This document shows, piece after piece, positions 8,158 to 17,600 of a DNA stretch of 32,333 nucleotides (positions within the stretch are counted from its first letter, which is position 1; each line of letters opens with the position of its first letter). Source of the DNA: Candidatus Omnitrophota bacterium (lineage in GTDB: Bacteria > Omnitrophota > Gorgyraeia > Gygaellales > JAMWCP01). Below the pieces are notes generated by a model. The model ran no database searches and was not told where the DNA came from. It saw only the letters and a list, made by a program, of their open reading frames with translations. The stretch covers positions 1-32,333 of the forward strand of contig JAMWCP010000007.1 in the NCBI GenBank assembly GCA_023819665.1, written 5' to 3'. Both the position numbers and the translations under genes were made by a program.

Positions 8158-10197
8158 ATGGCAACTAAAATTCTTTTTATTACCTTAAGCAATATCGGTG
8201 ATGCAGTTTTAACCTTACCTGTTTTGGATAAATTAAAAGAAAGTTTTACTCCCTGTTTGATTACTGTAGTTGCTAGTCCACGCAGTTTTGAGGTTTTTAA
8301 AGATAATCCCTATATTGAGAGAGTGATTATATATAATAAAAAATGGTCATTGAGAAAAAAAGTAGATTTATTCTTTGAGTTAAAAAAACAAAGATTTAAC
8401 ATAGTGGTGGATGTTAGAAATAGTTTATATGGATTACTTCTCCCTGTAAAATTTAGAACTTCGTTATTTAGATTTAACCCTCAATATATAAAACATAAGA
8501 AATACGAACATCTTTATTTAATAAGAAAGATTATTCCTGATTTTCTAAAAGAAACAAAACAAAAGATATTCTATATAAAAGAAGAAGATAATAGATATAT
8601 AGAGGAATTACTGCAAATATATAACTTAACCCTGAAAGATAAGATTGTTGTCATTGCTTCGGGAGCCAAAAGTTACCTTAAACTTTGGCCTAAAGAAAAT
8701 TACGTAACCTTAATAAATGAACTAAAGAAAAATTTTAAGGTTTTTTTAGTAGGGGATAAAGATGATATCTTAATAAATAATTATATATTTGAAAAAACAA
8801 AAGATAACGTATATGATTTAACGGGTAAGACTAGTTTAGGACAACTTGCCAGTTTGCTTAAAAGAAGCGCCCTTTTGATTAGTAATGATAGTGCGGTGAT
8901 GCACCTAGCAAGTTATTTAGATATCCCCACCGTAGCAATTTTTGGTCCTACGGACGAAGAAAAATATCGCCCCTGGTCAAAGAATTATCGGGTGGTAAAA
9001 AAAGAGATCTTTTGTCGTCCCTGTAACAAGGCTCAATGTAGATTCAAAAATTTAAATTGTATGAAATTAATAAAACCACAAGATGTATTAAGGGCGGTAG
9101 AAGAAATTCTAAATTCCGAAACTCAACTCCCAAATTCTAAATTCCAAAGCCTAAAGCAATATAAAAGAATTCTGATTGTAAGAACCGATAAGATCGGTGA
9201 TGTTGTACTTTCGACTCCGGTAATAAAAACTATAAGAGAAAATTATCCTTCAAGTTTCATTGCGATGATGGTCTCTCCTTATACACGGGAGCTTCTGGAA
9301 GGTAATCCATATTTAGATGAGGTAATCGTTTACGATAAAGAGAAAAAACATAAAGGTTGGTTGGGTTCAATGCATTTCAGTAGAGAATTGAAAAAGAAAA
9401 AATTTGAATTGGCAATAATCTTACATCCGACCAATAGGGTACATTTAGTTACTTTTTTTGCCGGCATTCCTAAAAGAGTAGGTTATAATAAAAAATTAGG
9501 ATTTTTACTTACAGACAGGCTTCCCCATACTAAGCATTTGGGTGAGAAACATGAATCCGAGTACAATTTGGATGTTATAAGGTATTTAGGTATCAAAAAC
9601 ATAAGTAAAGAATTATATATACCCATAAAAAGAGAGGCGCAGAATTTTATTGAGGAGTTATTCAAGAAGGAAGGTATAACTGAAGAAGATAGAATATTAG
9701 CCATACATCCTTCCGCAACCTGTCCTTCTAAAAGATGGCCTCCGGAGAGGTTTGCAGAGGTTGCGGATAGATTGATTGAAAAGTATAATTTTAAGGTCTT
9801 TATTGTTGCCGGCATAAAAGATAAAGAAATTTCTAAGATGGTTTTAAAGAATATGAAATATAAAGCAATAGATCTTGCTGGAAAGCTTTCTTTAAGTCAG
9901 TTAGTTAGTCTTTTAAGAAAGTGTCAACTATTTATCTCTAATGATTCCGGTCCCGTACATATTTCATCTGCTATTGGTGTCCCGGTTGTTTCTATATTTG
10001 GGAGAAATCAACGAGGCTTAAGTCCTTTACGCTGGGGTCCTTTAGGTAAATATTCTCGGGTAATTCATAAAGAAGTTGGGTGTAGAGAATGTCTTGCTCA
10101 TAAATGCATTAAGGGTTTTTTATGTCTTAAAGTTATAAGTGTAGAAGATGTTCTAAGGGTGACAGAAGAGATAATGAATGAGCTTATAAATGAATAG
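8158..10197 (+). CDS. Tandem GT9-GT9 two-domain heptosyltransferase-like protein
   Basis: Two complete GT9 units: ILFITLSNIGDAVLTLPVLDKLK...SNDSAVMHLASYLDIPTVAIFGPTDE and ILIVRTDKIGDVVLSTPVIKTIR...SNDSGPVHISSAIGVPVVSIFG, each with its own C-terminal four-Cys segment. Confidence 0.9.
   Translation: MATKILFITLSNIGDAVLTLPVLDKLKESFTPCLITVVASPRSFEVFKDNPYIERVIIYNKKWSLRKKVDLFFELKKQRFNIVVDVRNSLYGLLLPVKFRTSLFRFNPQYIKHKKYEHLYLIRKIIPDFLKETKQKIFYIKEEDNRYIEELLQIYNLTLKDKIVVIASGAKSYLKLWPKENYVTLINELKKNFKVFLVGDKDDILINNYIFEKTKDNVYDLTGKTSLGQLASLLKRSALLISNDSAVMHLASYLDIPTVAIFGPTDEEKYRPWSKNYRVVKKEIFCRPCNKAQCRFKNLNCMKLIKPQDVLRAVEEILNSETQLPNSKFQSLKQYKRILIVRTDKIGDVVLSTPVIKTIRENYPSSFIAMMVSPYTRELLEGNPYLDEVIVYDKEKKHKGWLGSMHFSRELKKKKFELAIILHPTNRVHLVTFFAGIPKRVGYNKKLGFLLTDRLPHTKHLGEKHESEYNLDVIRYLGIKNISKELYIPIKREAQNFIEELFKKEGITEEDRILAIHPSATCPSKRWPPERFAEVADRLIEKYNFKVFIVAGIKDKEISKMVLKNMKYKAIDLAGKLSLSQLVSLLRKCQLFISNDSGPVHISSAIGVPVVSIFGRNQRGLSPLRWGPLGKYSRVIHKEVGCRECLAHKCIKGFLCLKVISVEDVLRVTEEIMNELINE
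9104..9145. repeat. 14-bp exact direct repeat AAATTCTAAATTCC (9104-9117 and 9132-9145) in the GT9-GT9 interdomain linker
   Basis: Read directly; copies start 28 bp apart. Confidence 0.85.
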
Positions 10198-10207
10198 TCT
10201 AATAGAC

Positions 10208-10236
10208 TAAATTTAGTATAAAAATTTAATTTTTTT
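10208..10236 (+). terminator. Weak AT-only hairpin plus T-tract; possible end of the glycosyltransferase operon
   Basis: TAAATTT-AGTATAA-AAATTTA followed by T7; no G/C in the stem, so weak. Confidence 0.3.
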
Positions 10237-10256
10237 ACCACCTTTTTCTTATTTTT

Positions 10257-10264
10257 GTTATAAT
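10257..10264 (+). promoter_or_regulatory. Possible extended -10 element for the DUF1573 gene
   Basis: TG-T-TATAAT with perfect TATAAT at 10259-10264, ending 8 nt before ATG 10273; no convincing -35. Confidence 0.4.
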
Positions 10265-10272
10265 AATTGAAT

Positions 10273-11034
10273 ATGTTTAGAACAGTTTTATTAATTATCC
10301 TTTGTTTCTTATATTTCACTTACATAACAGATGCGCAGAATAATATAAATGATCCTTATATTTGGGATTTTGGTATAGTAGAAGAAGGCGAGATCTTGGA
10401 ACACAAATTTCTTCTTAAAAACAATGCTGATAAAATTCTTAATATAAAAAATTTAGAGTCCTCCTGTGGTTGTACAATTCCTAAAATACAAAAGAAAGAA
10501 ATCTTACCTTTTGAATCTACTGAGATTTTCGTTCGTTTTAATACCAAAGGATATAGCGGTAAGGTAGAGAAGTTAGTTTATGTCCATACCGATGATAGAG
10601 ATAACCCAATTATAAAATTTACCCTGAGAGCTGAGATAATAAAGAAACCGTCAGAATTAATTACCTTTGATGATAAACAAAGCTACAAAAGCACCATAGA
10701 TTATATCTTAAAGACCAATAGACTTTGGGGTATTTCCGAGGTAAAGATAAACAGAGATAGAACTGTTACTTTTGTAGATGAAAAGGGTGCTACTTACGGT
10801 GGTTTATTATATATGTTTGATAAAGAAAATGGTTTCCTTTTTGATCAGATAACTCTGACACCGGGAGAGTCTTTAGAGTTAACTGATGGGCATCATGTTT
10901 TTATAACTTATAAATTAATTAGGGTAGAAGAAGAAAAAATTGTTGTTGAGGTAATCGATAAATTTGATACCTCTTCATTTGGAGGTAACATCGAGATGGA
11001 TAGCCGGCAAGTTGCGATTAAGCCATACTCTTAA
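10273..11034 (+). CDS. DUF1573-domain exported protein with an unassigned C-terminal region
   Basis: Signal-peptide-like N-term MFRTVLLIILCFLYFTYITDAQ; WDFGIVEEGEILEHKFLLKNNADKILNIKNLESSCGCTIP is DUF1573. ATG 10273 preferred over the TTG at 10267. Confidence 0.82.
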   Translation: MFRTVLLIILCFLYFTYITDAQNNINDPYIWDFGIVEEGEILEHKFLLKNNADKILNIKNLESSCGCTIPKIQKKEILPFESTEIFVRFNTKGYSGKVEKLVYVHTDDRDNPIIKFTLRAEIIKKPSELITFDDKQSYKSTIDYILKTNRLWGISEVKINRDRTVTFVDEKGATYGGLLYMFDKENGFLFDQITLTPGESLELTDGHHVFITYKLIRVEEEKIVVEVIDKFDTSSFGGNIEMDSRQVAIKPYS

Positions 11035-11128
11035 AAAGGATCTTTATAGAAATAAATCATAATTTTTATTAACTCTGTAATTTCCCAAAGAATCACTTTT
11101 ATTTTAGATAATTTATTATTCCAAACTT

Positions 11129-13777
11129 ATGCGTATCTTTGAATTTATTAATAATAAAGGTACTTTTATTTCAAGGAATGCCTTTAAGATAAAAACACTA
11201 TATTTTCCTCTCTGTAATGAAAACATTATGTGCTCGATAACACCGTATCTTCAGGGAGATATAAAGAGTGATCAGCATACATTTCTGTTACCACCAGTTT
11301 CACGTATAGATCTGTTAACTTCCTCGGTCTCTAGGAATTTCTGGGTATATATTGAAGAAAAAAAACAGGCCTGGTCAGTAACCGGTGTCTCTAAATACCT
11401 TTGGCATGTAAATCAGGATAGTTTTTTGTTGACCGCGGGATTATTGTGGCACAAGATAGAAAGAGAAAACAGAAAACTTGGACTTAAAGCAGAGATTTTA
11501 AGTTTTGTCCCTTCCTCTGGTGAACCTGTAGAGATAAACAAAGTAAGTATAACCAATATTTCTTTAATGCCATTAAGTATAATTTTTACTTCTGCTATTC
11601 CTCTTTATTGTAGAAGTGCTGATAATATTCGTGATCACCGTCATGTTACATCTTTACTTAATCGGATAACTAGAGATAAAAGGGGAATTATAGTTAATCC
11701 TACTTTATTATTCGATGAAAGAGGCCATAGACCCAATAGAAATATTTATTTTGTTTTTGGATGGGATGAGAACTTATCTTATCCAGAATATATCTATCCT
11801 ACCCAGGAGATTTTTTGCGGAGAAGGAGACCTAGAGGCACCTCAGGTTATTTTAGAGAATATTTTGCCTCAATACAGTAAAAATATTCAAGGCAAAGAAG
11901 CCATAGGTGCTTTAAGATTTAGCAAAAAGAGACTATTACCCCAACAGGTTTATAGTTATTACTTCGTATTGGGAATCGTAAATGATAAAGAAGATCTAAA
12001 CAAAATATTTAAGAAATTTAAAAAGAAAAATAAGATTAATAATTCTTTTGAGGAGACAAAACAGTACTGGTTAAGCCTTGCTAATAGTTTTTCTTTAGAC
12101 ACACACGATTCTGATTTTGATAATTGGTTTCTTTGGGTAAATATTCAGCCTAATTTAAGAAGAATTTACGGGTGTAGTTTTCTACCGGATTTTGATTATG
12201 GTAAAGGCGGACGTGGTTGGCGAGATCTTTGGCAGGATTGTTTGGCTTTACTTCTTAAAGAACCTGAGAATTTAAGGAAAACGCTTGTCAATAATTTTTC
12301 GGGAGTAAGAATAGATGGTTCGAATGCTACAATTATTTCCAAAAAAGAATTAGAATTCATTTCTGACCGTAATCGTATTAATAGAGTTTGGATGGATCAT
12401 GGGATATGGCCATTTTTGACTTTAATGCTTTATCTAAATGAAACAGGAGATTTTGATATTTTATTTGAGAGAATAAGTTATTTTAGAGATCATCAGATAT
12501 TTCGTGCCCAAAAGATAGATTACTCTTTTGGTCCAGAGGGGGGATACTTTCTTAAAACAGTTAGAGGTAAGATTTATAAAGGAACAATCTTGGAGCATAT
12601 TTTAGTTCAACTTCTTGTGCAGTTTTTTAATGTTGGACCACATAACTTCATCCGTTTAGAGAGTGCTGATTGGAATGATGGATTGGATTTGGCACCTCAG
12701 TTTGGAGAAAGTGTTACCTTTAGTTCTATGTATGCAGGTTGTTTAAAAAATTTGGCTGAGATTTTAAAAAAAGTTAAAAGAAAAAGAGTTAGCTTATTAA
12801 AGGAAATAAAACTACTTTTTAAAAAAATAGATTACAATGATATCAAGAAAAAACAGCGATTAATTTTAAAATATTTTGAAAACGTTAAAGGAAAAGTTTC
12901 GGGAGAATTTTTTTCTTTAAATACAGAGAGCTTGATTGAAAATCTTGAAAAAAAATACTTCTGGCTTGCTGAACATATCCGCAAGAATGCCTGGTTAAAA
13001 GAGGGATTTTTTAATGGTTATTATGATGAAACAAAGAGGCGGCTAGAAGGTAAAAAACGGAATATTGTTAGGATGATGCTTGCTTCTCAGGTTTTTCCTA
13101 TTTTAAGTGGAGTGGCAGAAAACTGGCAGATAGAGAAGATAATTCAAAGTGTAAAAAAATATCTTTGGGATATTAAATTAAAAGGGGTTCATCTAAATAC
13201 TAACTTCGGTGAACAGCAGTTAAATTTAGGCAGAGCTTTTTCTTTTAATTATGGAGATAAAGAAAACGGTGCGTTTTTTAATCATATGGTTATAATGTAC
13301 AGTTATGCTCTATATAAACGTGGTTTTGTGAAAGAAGCTTGGCAGATACTGGAATCGGTTTATAGGATGGCTTTAGCTTCTTCCGCTAAGATTTATCCTT
13401 GTTTACCTGAATACTTTGATTTAGAAGGAGAAGGTAAATATCTTTACCTTACAGGCTCTGCAAGTTGGTTTGTTTTAACTTTAATTACAGAGGTCTTTGG
13501 CATAAAAGGTTTATTCGGAGATTTAGTTATCGAACCAAAATTATTAGGTTCTCAGTTTAAGAATGAAGAAATTACTCTTAAGCGAAAATTTGCTAAAAGA
13601 GATTTTGAGATTCAATTCTTATGTAGAACAAAAAGAGATTCTCCGTTGATAATTACAAAGGCATCATTAGATTATAAGAGTATAAAGTTTAATCCACAGA
13701 GGATTTTACTACTTCGTCAGAAGATTTTAGAATTATCTCCTTCAAAGACGCATCTTATAGAAATTACTTTAGGTTGA
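11129..13777 (+). CDS. GH94-like glycoside phosphorylase (cellobiose phosphorylase-like)
   Basis: GKGGRGWRDLWQDCLALLL, WMDHGIWPFLTLMLYLNETGD, LESADWNDGLDLAPQFGESVTFSSMYAG, FNYGDKENGAFFNHMVIMYSYALYKRG, YLTGSASWFVLT match the GH94 (alpha/alpha)6 barrel pattern. Confidence 0.8.
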   Translation: MRIFEFINNKGTFISRNAFKIKTLYFPLCNENIMCSITPYLQGDIKSDQHTFLLPPVSRIDLLTSSVSRNFWVYIEEKKQAWSVTGVSKYLWHVNQDSFLLTAGLLWHKIERENRKLGLKAEILSFVPSSGEPVEINKVSITNISLMPLSIIFTSAIPLYCRSADNIRDHRHVTSLLNRITRDKRGIIVNPTLLFDERGHRPNRNIYFVFGWDENLSYPEYIYPTQEIFCGEGDLEAPQVILENILPQYSKNIQGKEAIGALRFSKKRLLPQQVYSYYFVLGIVNDKEDLNKIFKKFKKKNKINNSFEETKQYWLSLANSFSLDTHDSDFDNWFLWVNIQPNLRRIYGCSFLPDFDYGKGGRGWRDLWQDCLALLLKEPENLRKTLVNNFSGVRIDGSNATIISKKELEFISDRNRINRVWMDHGIWPFLTLMLYLNETGDFDILFERISYFRDHQIFRAQKIDYSFGPEGGYFLKTVRGKIYKGTILEHILVQLLVQFFNVGPHNFIRLESADWNDGLDLAPQFGESVTFSSMYAGCLKNLAEILKKVKRKRVSLLKEIKLLFKKIDYNDIKKKQRLILKYFENVKGKVSGEFFSLNTESLIENLEKKYFWLAEHIRKNAWLKEGFFNGYYDETKRRLEGKKRNIVRMMLASQVFPILSGVAENWQIEKIIQSVKKYLWDIKLKGVHLNTNFGEQQLNLGRAFSFNYGDKENGAFFNHMVIMYSYALYKRGFVKEAWQILESVYRMALASSAKIYPCLPEYFDLEGEGKYLYLTGSASWFVLTLITEVFGIKGLFGDLVIEPKLLGSQFKNEEITLKRKFAKRDFEIQFLCRTKRDSPLIITKASLDYKSIKFNPQRILLLRQKILELSPSKTHLIEITLG

Positions 13778-13812
13778 AAAATAAAATTAAAACAGAAGGA
13801 GGGTATATCTAT

Positions 13813-14607
13813 ATGAAGAAATTAAATACTCTCAGAAGAAGAGATATTGCTATTCAGGCAGCAAAAACTGCTGGAGATTTTCTTTGGAGAAATTTTGGTA
13901 GGACCATAAAGATTAAAGAAAAAGGGCATTATCAGTTAGTGACCAATATTGATTTGGAGGCAGAAAAAATAATTAAAGATCTAATTATTGAAAATTTCCC
14001 TCAGGATAATATTATCTCCGAAGAAAATTCGCTAAAGAAAGATTCGGAGTGTAGCTGGATTATCGATCCTTTAGACGGGACGCATAATTTTATTCATAAT
14101 ATTGATATATTTGGAGTATCTATTGCTTTCGCCTTTAAAGAGAAAGTCATCCTGGGAGTGATTTATATGCCTACGGATAAGGAGCTCTATGTGGCTTTAA
14201 GGGGAGAAGGGGCATATAAGAATGGAAAGCGTATTTATGTTTCTGATAGAGACATAAACCAAGCTACACTTATCTTTGATAGTAGTATCCGTTATCAGAA
14301 GAAAAAGATATTGAAAGACTTAGAAATTTTATGTGAGGCAGTGTTTAATATAAGGATGTTTGGTTCAACGGTTCGTTCTTTAAGTTTTATTGCTGAGGGT
14401 AAAGCAGAGATTGAAGTAGAGTATAATGATAAAATTTGGGATTTTGCTGCGGGTTTAATTTTAGTAGAAGAAGCAGGGGGGAGAGCAACAGATTTGAAGG
14501 GGAACCCATGGAATATATATACTAAAGGTTATATCGCTTCTAATCAGAAAGTGTGGGAGAAAATTTTGACTTTGAAAATAGGAAATATCCACAGAAATTC
14601 TTATTAA
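13813..14607 (+). CDS. Inositol monophosphatase family protein (SuhB-like)
   Basis: VTNIDLEAEKII, SEENS, WIIDPLDGTHNFIH, WDFAAGLILVEEAGG. ORF track start is TTG 13774, but GGAGG at 13798-13802 supports ATG 13813. Confidence 0.88.
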   Translation: MKKLNTLRRRDIAIQAAKTAGDFLWRNFGRTIKIKEKGHYQLVTNIDLEAEKIIKDLIIENFPQDNIISEENSLKKDSECSWIIDPLDGTHNFIHNIDIFGVSIAFAFKEKVILGVIYMPTDKELYVALRGEGAYKNGKRIYVSDRDINQATLIFDSSIRYQKKKILKDLEILCEAVFNIRMFGSTVRSLSFIAEGKAEIEVEYNDKIWDFAAGLILVEEAGGRATDLKGNPWNIYTKGYIASNQKVWEKILTLKIGNIHRNSY

Positions 14608-17600
14608 CTAAGCAAGGTAAATATCAATTTTTTCAATCTGACGCGCTCTTATCTGTTCAGCGTAGGGTGAAGGTATGATATCGGAGATTAAATGGACAGG
14701 ATTATTATCTTTGTCTTTAAATATAATTTTTTTAATCTTTACTCTATTCTTTCCAAAAGTATCCCTCCTTTTAGGATTATGATAGGTAACTCTAATTATA
14801 CCTAAAAAATTAAAACTGTAAGTTCCATCCTTTTTAAATAACCATTTTGCCAAAAGCGGATTAAATCTTAAATTTAATTCATTTTTTTTATTTAAAAAGA
14901 ATGGATTTAAACCAATATTCATAAGCAACCATATTTCTAGCATTTCTGCAGTTGAACCTGATAATCGCGCCACAAATCCATTTCCTATTAGCTTTTTATC
15001 TTTAAAGGCACTACTTACAATAAAGGAAGAATTTTCTAGTATGCTTCTGCCATATCTTTTAGGATTTTGAAAAGGTATAAGTACATTTTTGAAGTCTGTA
15101 TAAAACTCCTCAAATAATTCTTTTTTGAGAACCTCCAGTAGATATTTATACTCCATATGTAGCCATATAGATTCGTTTTCTAACCAACCGGCAGGAAAGG
15201 CGCGACACCTACCGATTTCTAAAGGTAGCGTAGAAAGCGAAGAGGTTACCTTATACATTTTAAGTTTCTTATCAAAAAGTAAACTTTTTTTAGTCGCTTT
15301 ATAAATTTTTTTTGCTTCCTTTACAGAGTCAGATAGACGTAAAGCATGCATTTGGGCTTCTAGAAATAGAGGAAGTCTTTTTTGATTAAATTTTTTTGGT
15401 ATAACTGTTTTTTCTGGGGTTATTTCGTATTCACTGACCTCATTTATAAAATAAGCACAGAAGAGACCTTTTTTTATCTGTGCTTTTTGGATAGCATAAT
15501 CTAATTTTATAAGTGCATTATTTAAGAAATCACAGATAGTTTCAACCGGCGTATCTATTTCTTTGCCAATGAAGCCAAAATGTGTAATTTGACGATAGTT
15601 CTCTTTTAAGGTATTACTTTTATCCCAATAACTAAGATCTTTTTCATAAGATTTATCATTTATCCAACCTTTAAGTAAATTGTTCAGCTCAGAAAGAAAA
15701 TTATAGATTTCTTCTGTAATAGAGATTCTATCGATTTTAGTTTTTTCAATAACATTTTTTATAAATATAATTAACCTTTTTAGCTCGAATGTTTCACATA
15801 TAGATGAACCTAAAAGATGGGGGAGGCCATTTAAAGCGTCAAACCAGTTAGGCTTGTCAGCCTCCATTTCTATTCCTATCCCAGCTGGATCAAGGGAACT
15901 TAATTTATTTACTACAAGACAGAGAAGTTTATTAATTAATGTAGTTTGATAGATCTTACCATACCCGAAGTTATCTCTGACTTTATGTGGAAATTCCGTC
16001 CTATTCTTGATTATTGCTTCTTTTGTGTTATCTCTATATACCGATAGAGATTGTATTACTTTGCCGTCTTTGATAATATACTTATCTTTACGGGGTTTAA
16101 CTATAAAATAATTATCATAGAAACTGAACTGTTTTTTTTCAAAAATAACTTCTTTTATTTTCTCAGGATATATTTTTAGATAATTATCCAATAGATCCAG
16201 ATTGTATGTCCAATGGTCTGTCCAGTATCCGTCGTTGTGTTCTGCTTTTTGTTCTTTTTTAGAAAAAGAAAGTAAGATTGCCAAAAATTCTTCAGTAGAT
16301 AATTTAGGATGAATATTTTTCTCTTCTAAGAAATGGACTATATCGCCGGGAGTAAATGGTTTTTCTATAAATTCTAATAGCAAGTTTATTTTATTTTCAG
16401 AAATTAAATTTTTAAGTTGGTCTTTAATTTCTTCTTTATTTTCAATAAAGAATACTGTCTCCTTTATTACTAAAGGATTAAACCCATCAGACTGAATAAG
16501 GTTAAAAAATGTAAGTATATTCTCATCTTCTATCTCAGGACAAAACCATACATCCAGGCGGCGATTTTGATTTATGTCCCGGTAGTTTCCGTTGCCTTGC
16601 GAAAAATATGTAGGTAGAAGTAAAAAGTTGTTATAATCCCTTTCTAGATCGCCGTGTTTTCTTGCGTAGATATAAAAAATAGTTTTAGAACTATCTTTTT
16701 TAAAAATTATCGGATAGCCACCCCTTAAAATATTATCAAGATATGTCTGTTTTAAATACATATCAAAGACAGAAGAACTGCTTTCAGTATGGATATTACT
16801 CTGAAGCCCTGTGATTATATCTTTATTCTCTTGTTTTTTTATAATTATATATTGAGGATCTTTTATTCTTTTTAGAGAGGAAAGCAAAGATTCTTTAGAA
16901 TTTATATATCCGATAATACTATAGAGTACTTTTTGTTCTTTATTTTTCAGAGTAAATTTTAAAAAAGAAAAACCACAGGGGGTTTTGCTAGCAATGATCT
17001 GAGAGTTTGGTAAAGAGAATCCTTTTGTTTCACAAAAGCGCCAAGGGAAAGAAAAGTCTGTAATGGAAGAAAAAATCAGATTTGGTTCAATTATGATATG
17101 GGGATAATCTTTTTTAATTTCATCTTGATCAAAAGATAAATAAAAGTTCAGACCTTTTATATGGATCACTTCTGATTTGTCTTCGGGATCAGTATCTAAT
17201 TTGTATATAACCAAATTATTTTTTATAACTTCTGCTTTTATCCACGCTTCAATAGTGCGGCTTAATTTTTTCAAAAATAAGTTTCTTAAAGCATAAGGTA
17301 TAATCTGAGGTAATCCATCTAAAAGTTGAAGGTTTAAAGATTGGTTTTTAAGATTAGTTAAAGTAAGTATTCTCACCAGACCGCCGTATCTATCATTAGG
17401 GATGGTAAAGAATTCCACTTCTGTTTTTATTCCTAAAGAGAAGTTTATTTCTTCAAATTTTAAGCTCCAAGAATTAATAAAGAGCCGATTAGATAATTGA
17501 AATTTTATATTTATACAGTTGTTATTAAATGGTTCATAAAGTATAATTTCACTGTTTTTTATAATTTTTAAAAAGGTACGGAAACCCAAGGAAGAAACGA

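Noticed and set aside
9483-9815. 110-aa minus-strand ORF opposite the GT9-GT9 gene
   Set aside because: Antisense to conserved GT9 coding sequence; no domain signature.
10195-10209. TAGTCTA-A-TAGACTA inverted repeat after the GT9-GT9 gene
   Set aside because: One-nt centre and AT-rich arms; too short to claim as a regulatory site.
10098-10319. 73-aa minus-strand ORF spanning the 10198-10272 intergenic gap
   Set aside because: Overlaps two assigned + strand genes; Lys/Asn/Phe-rich content expected from AT-rich noncoding DNA.
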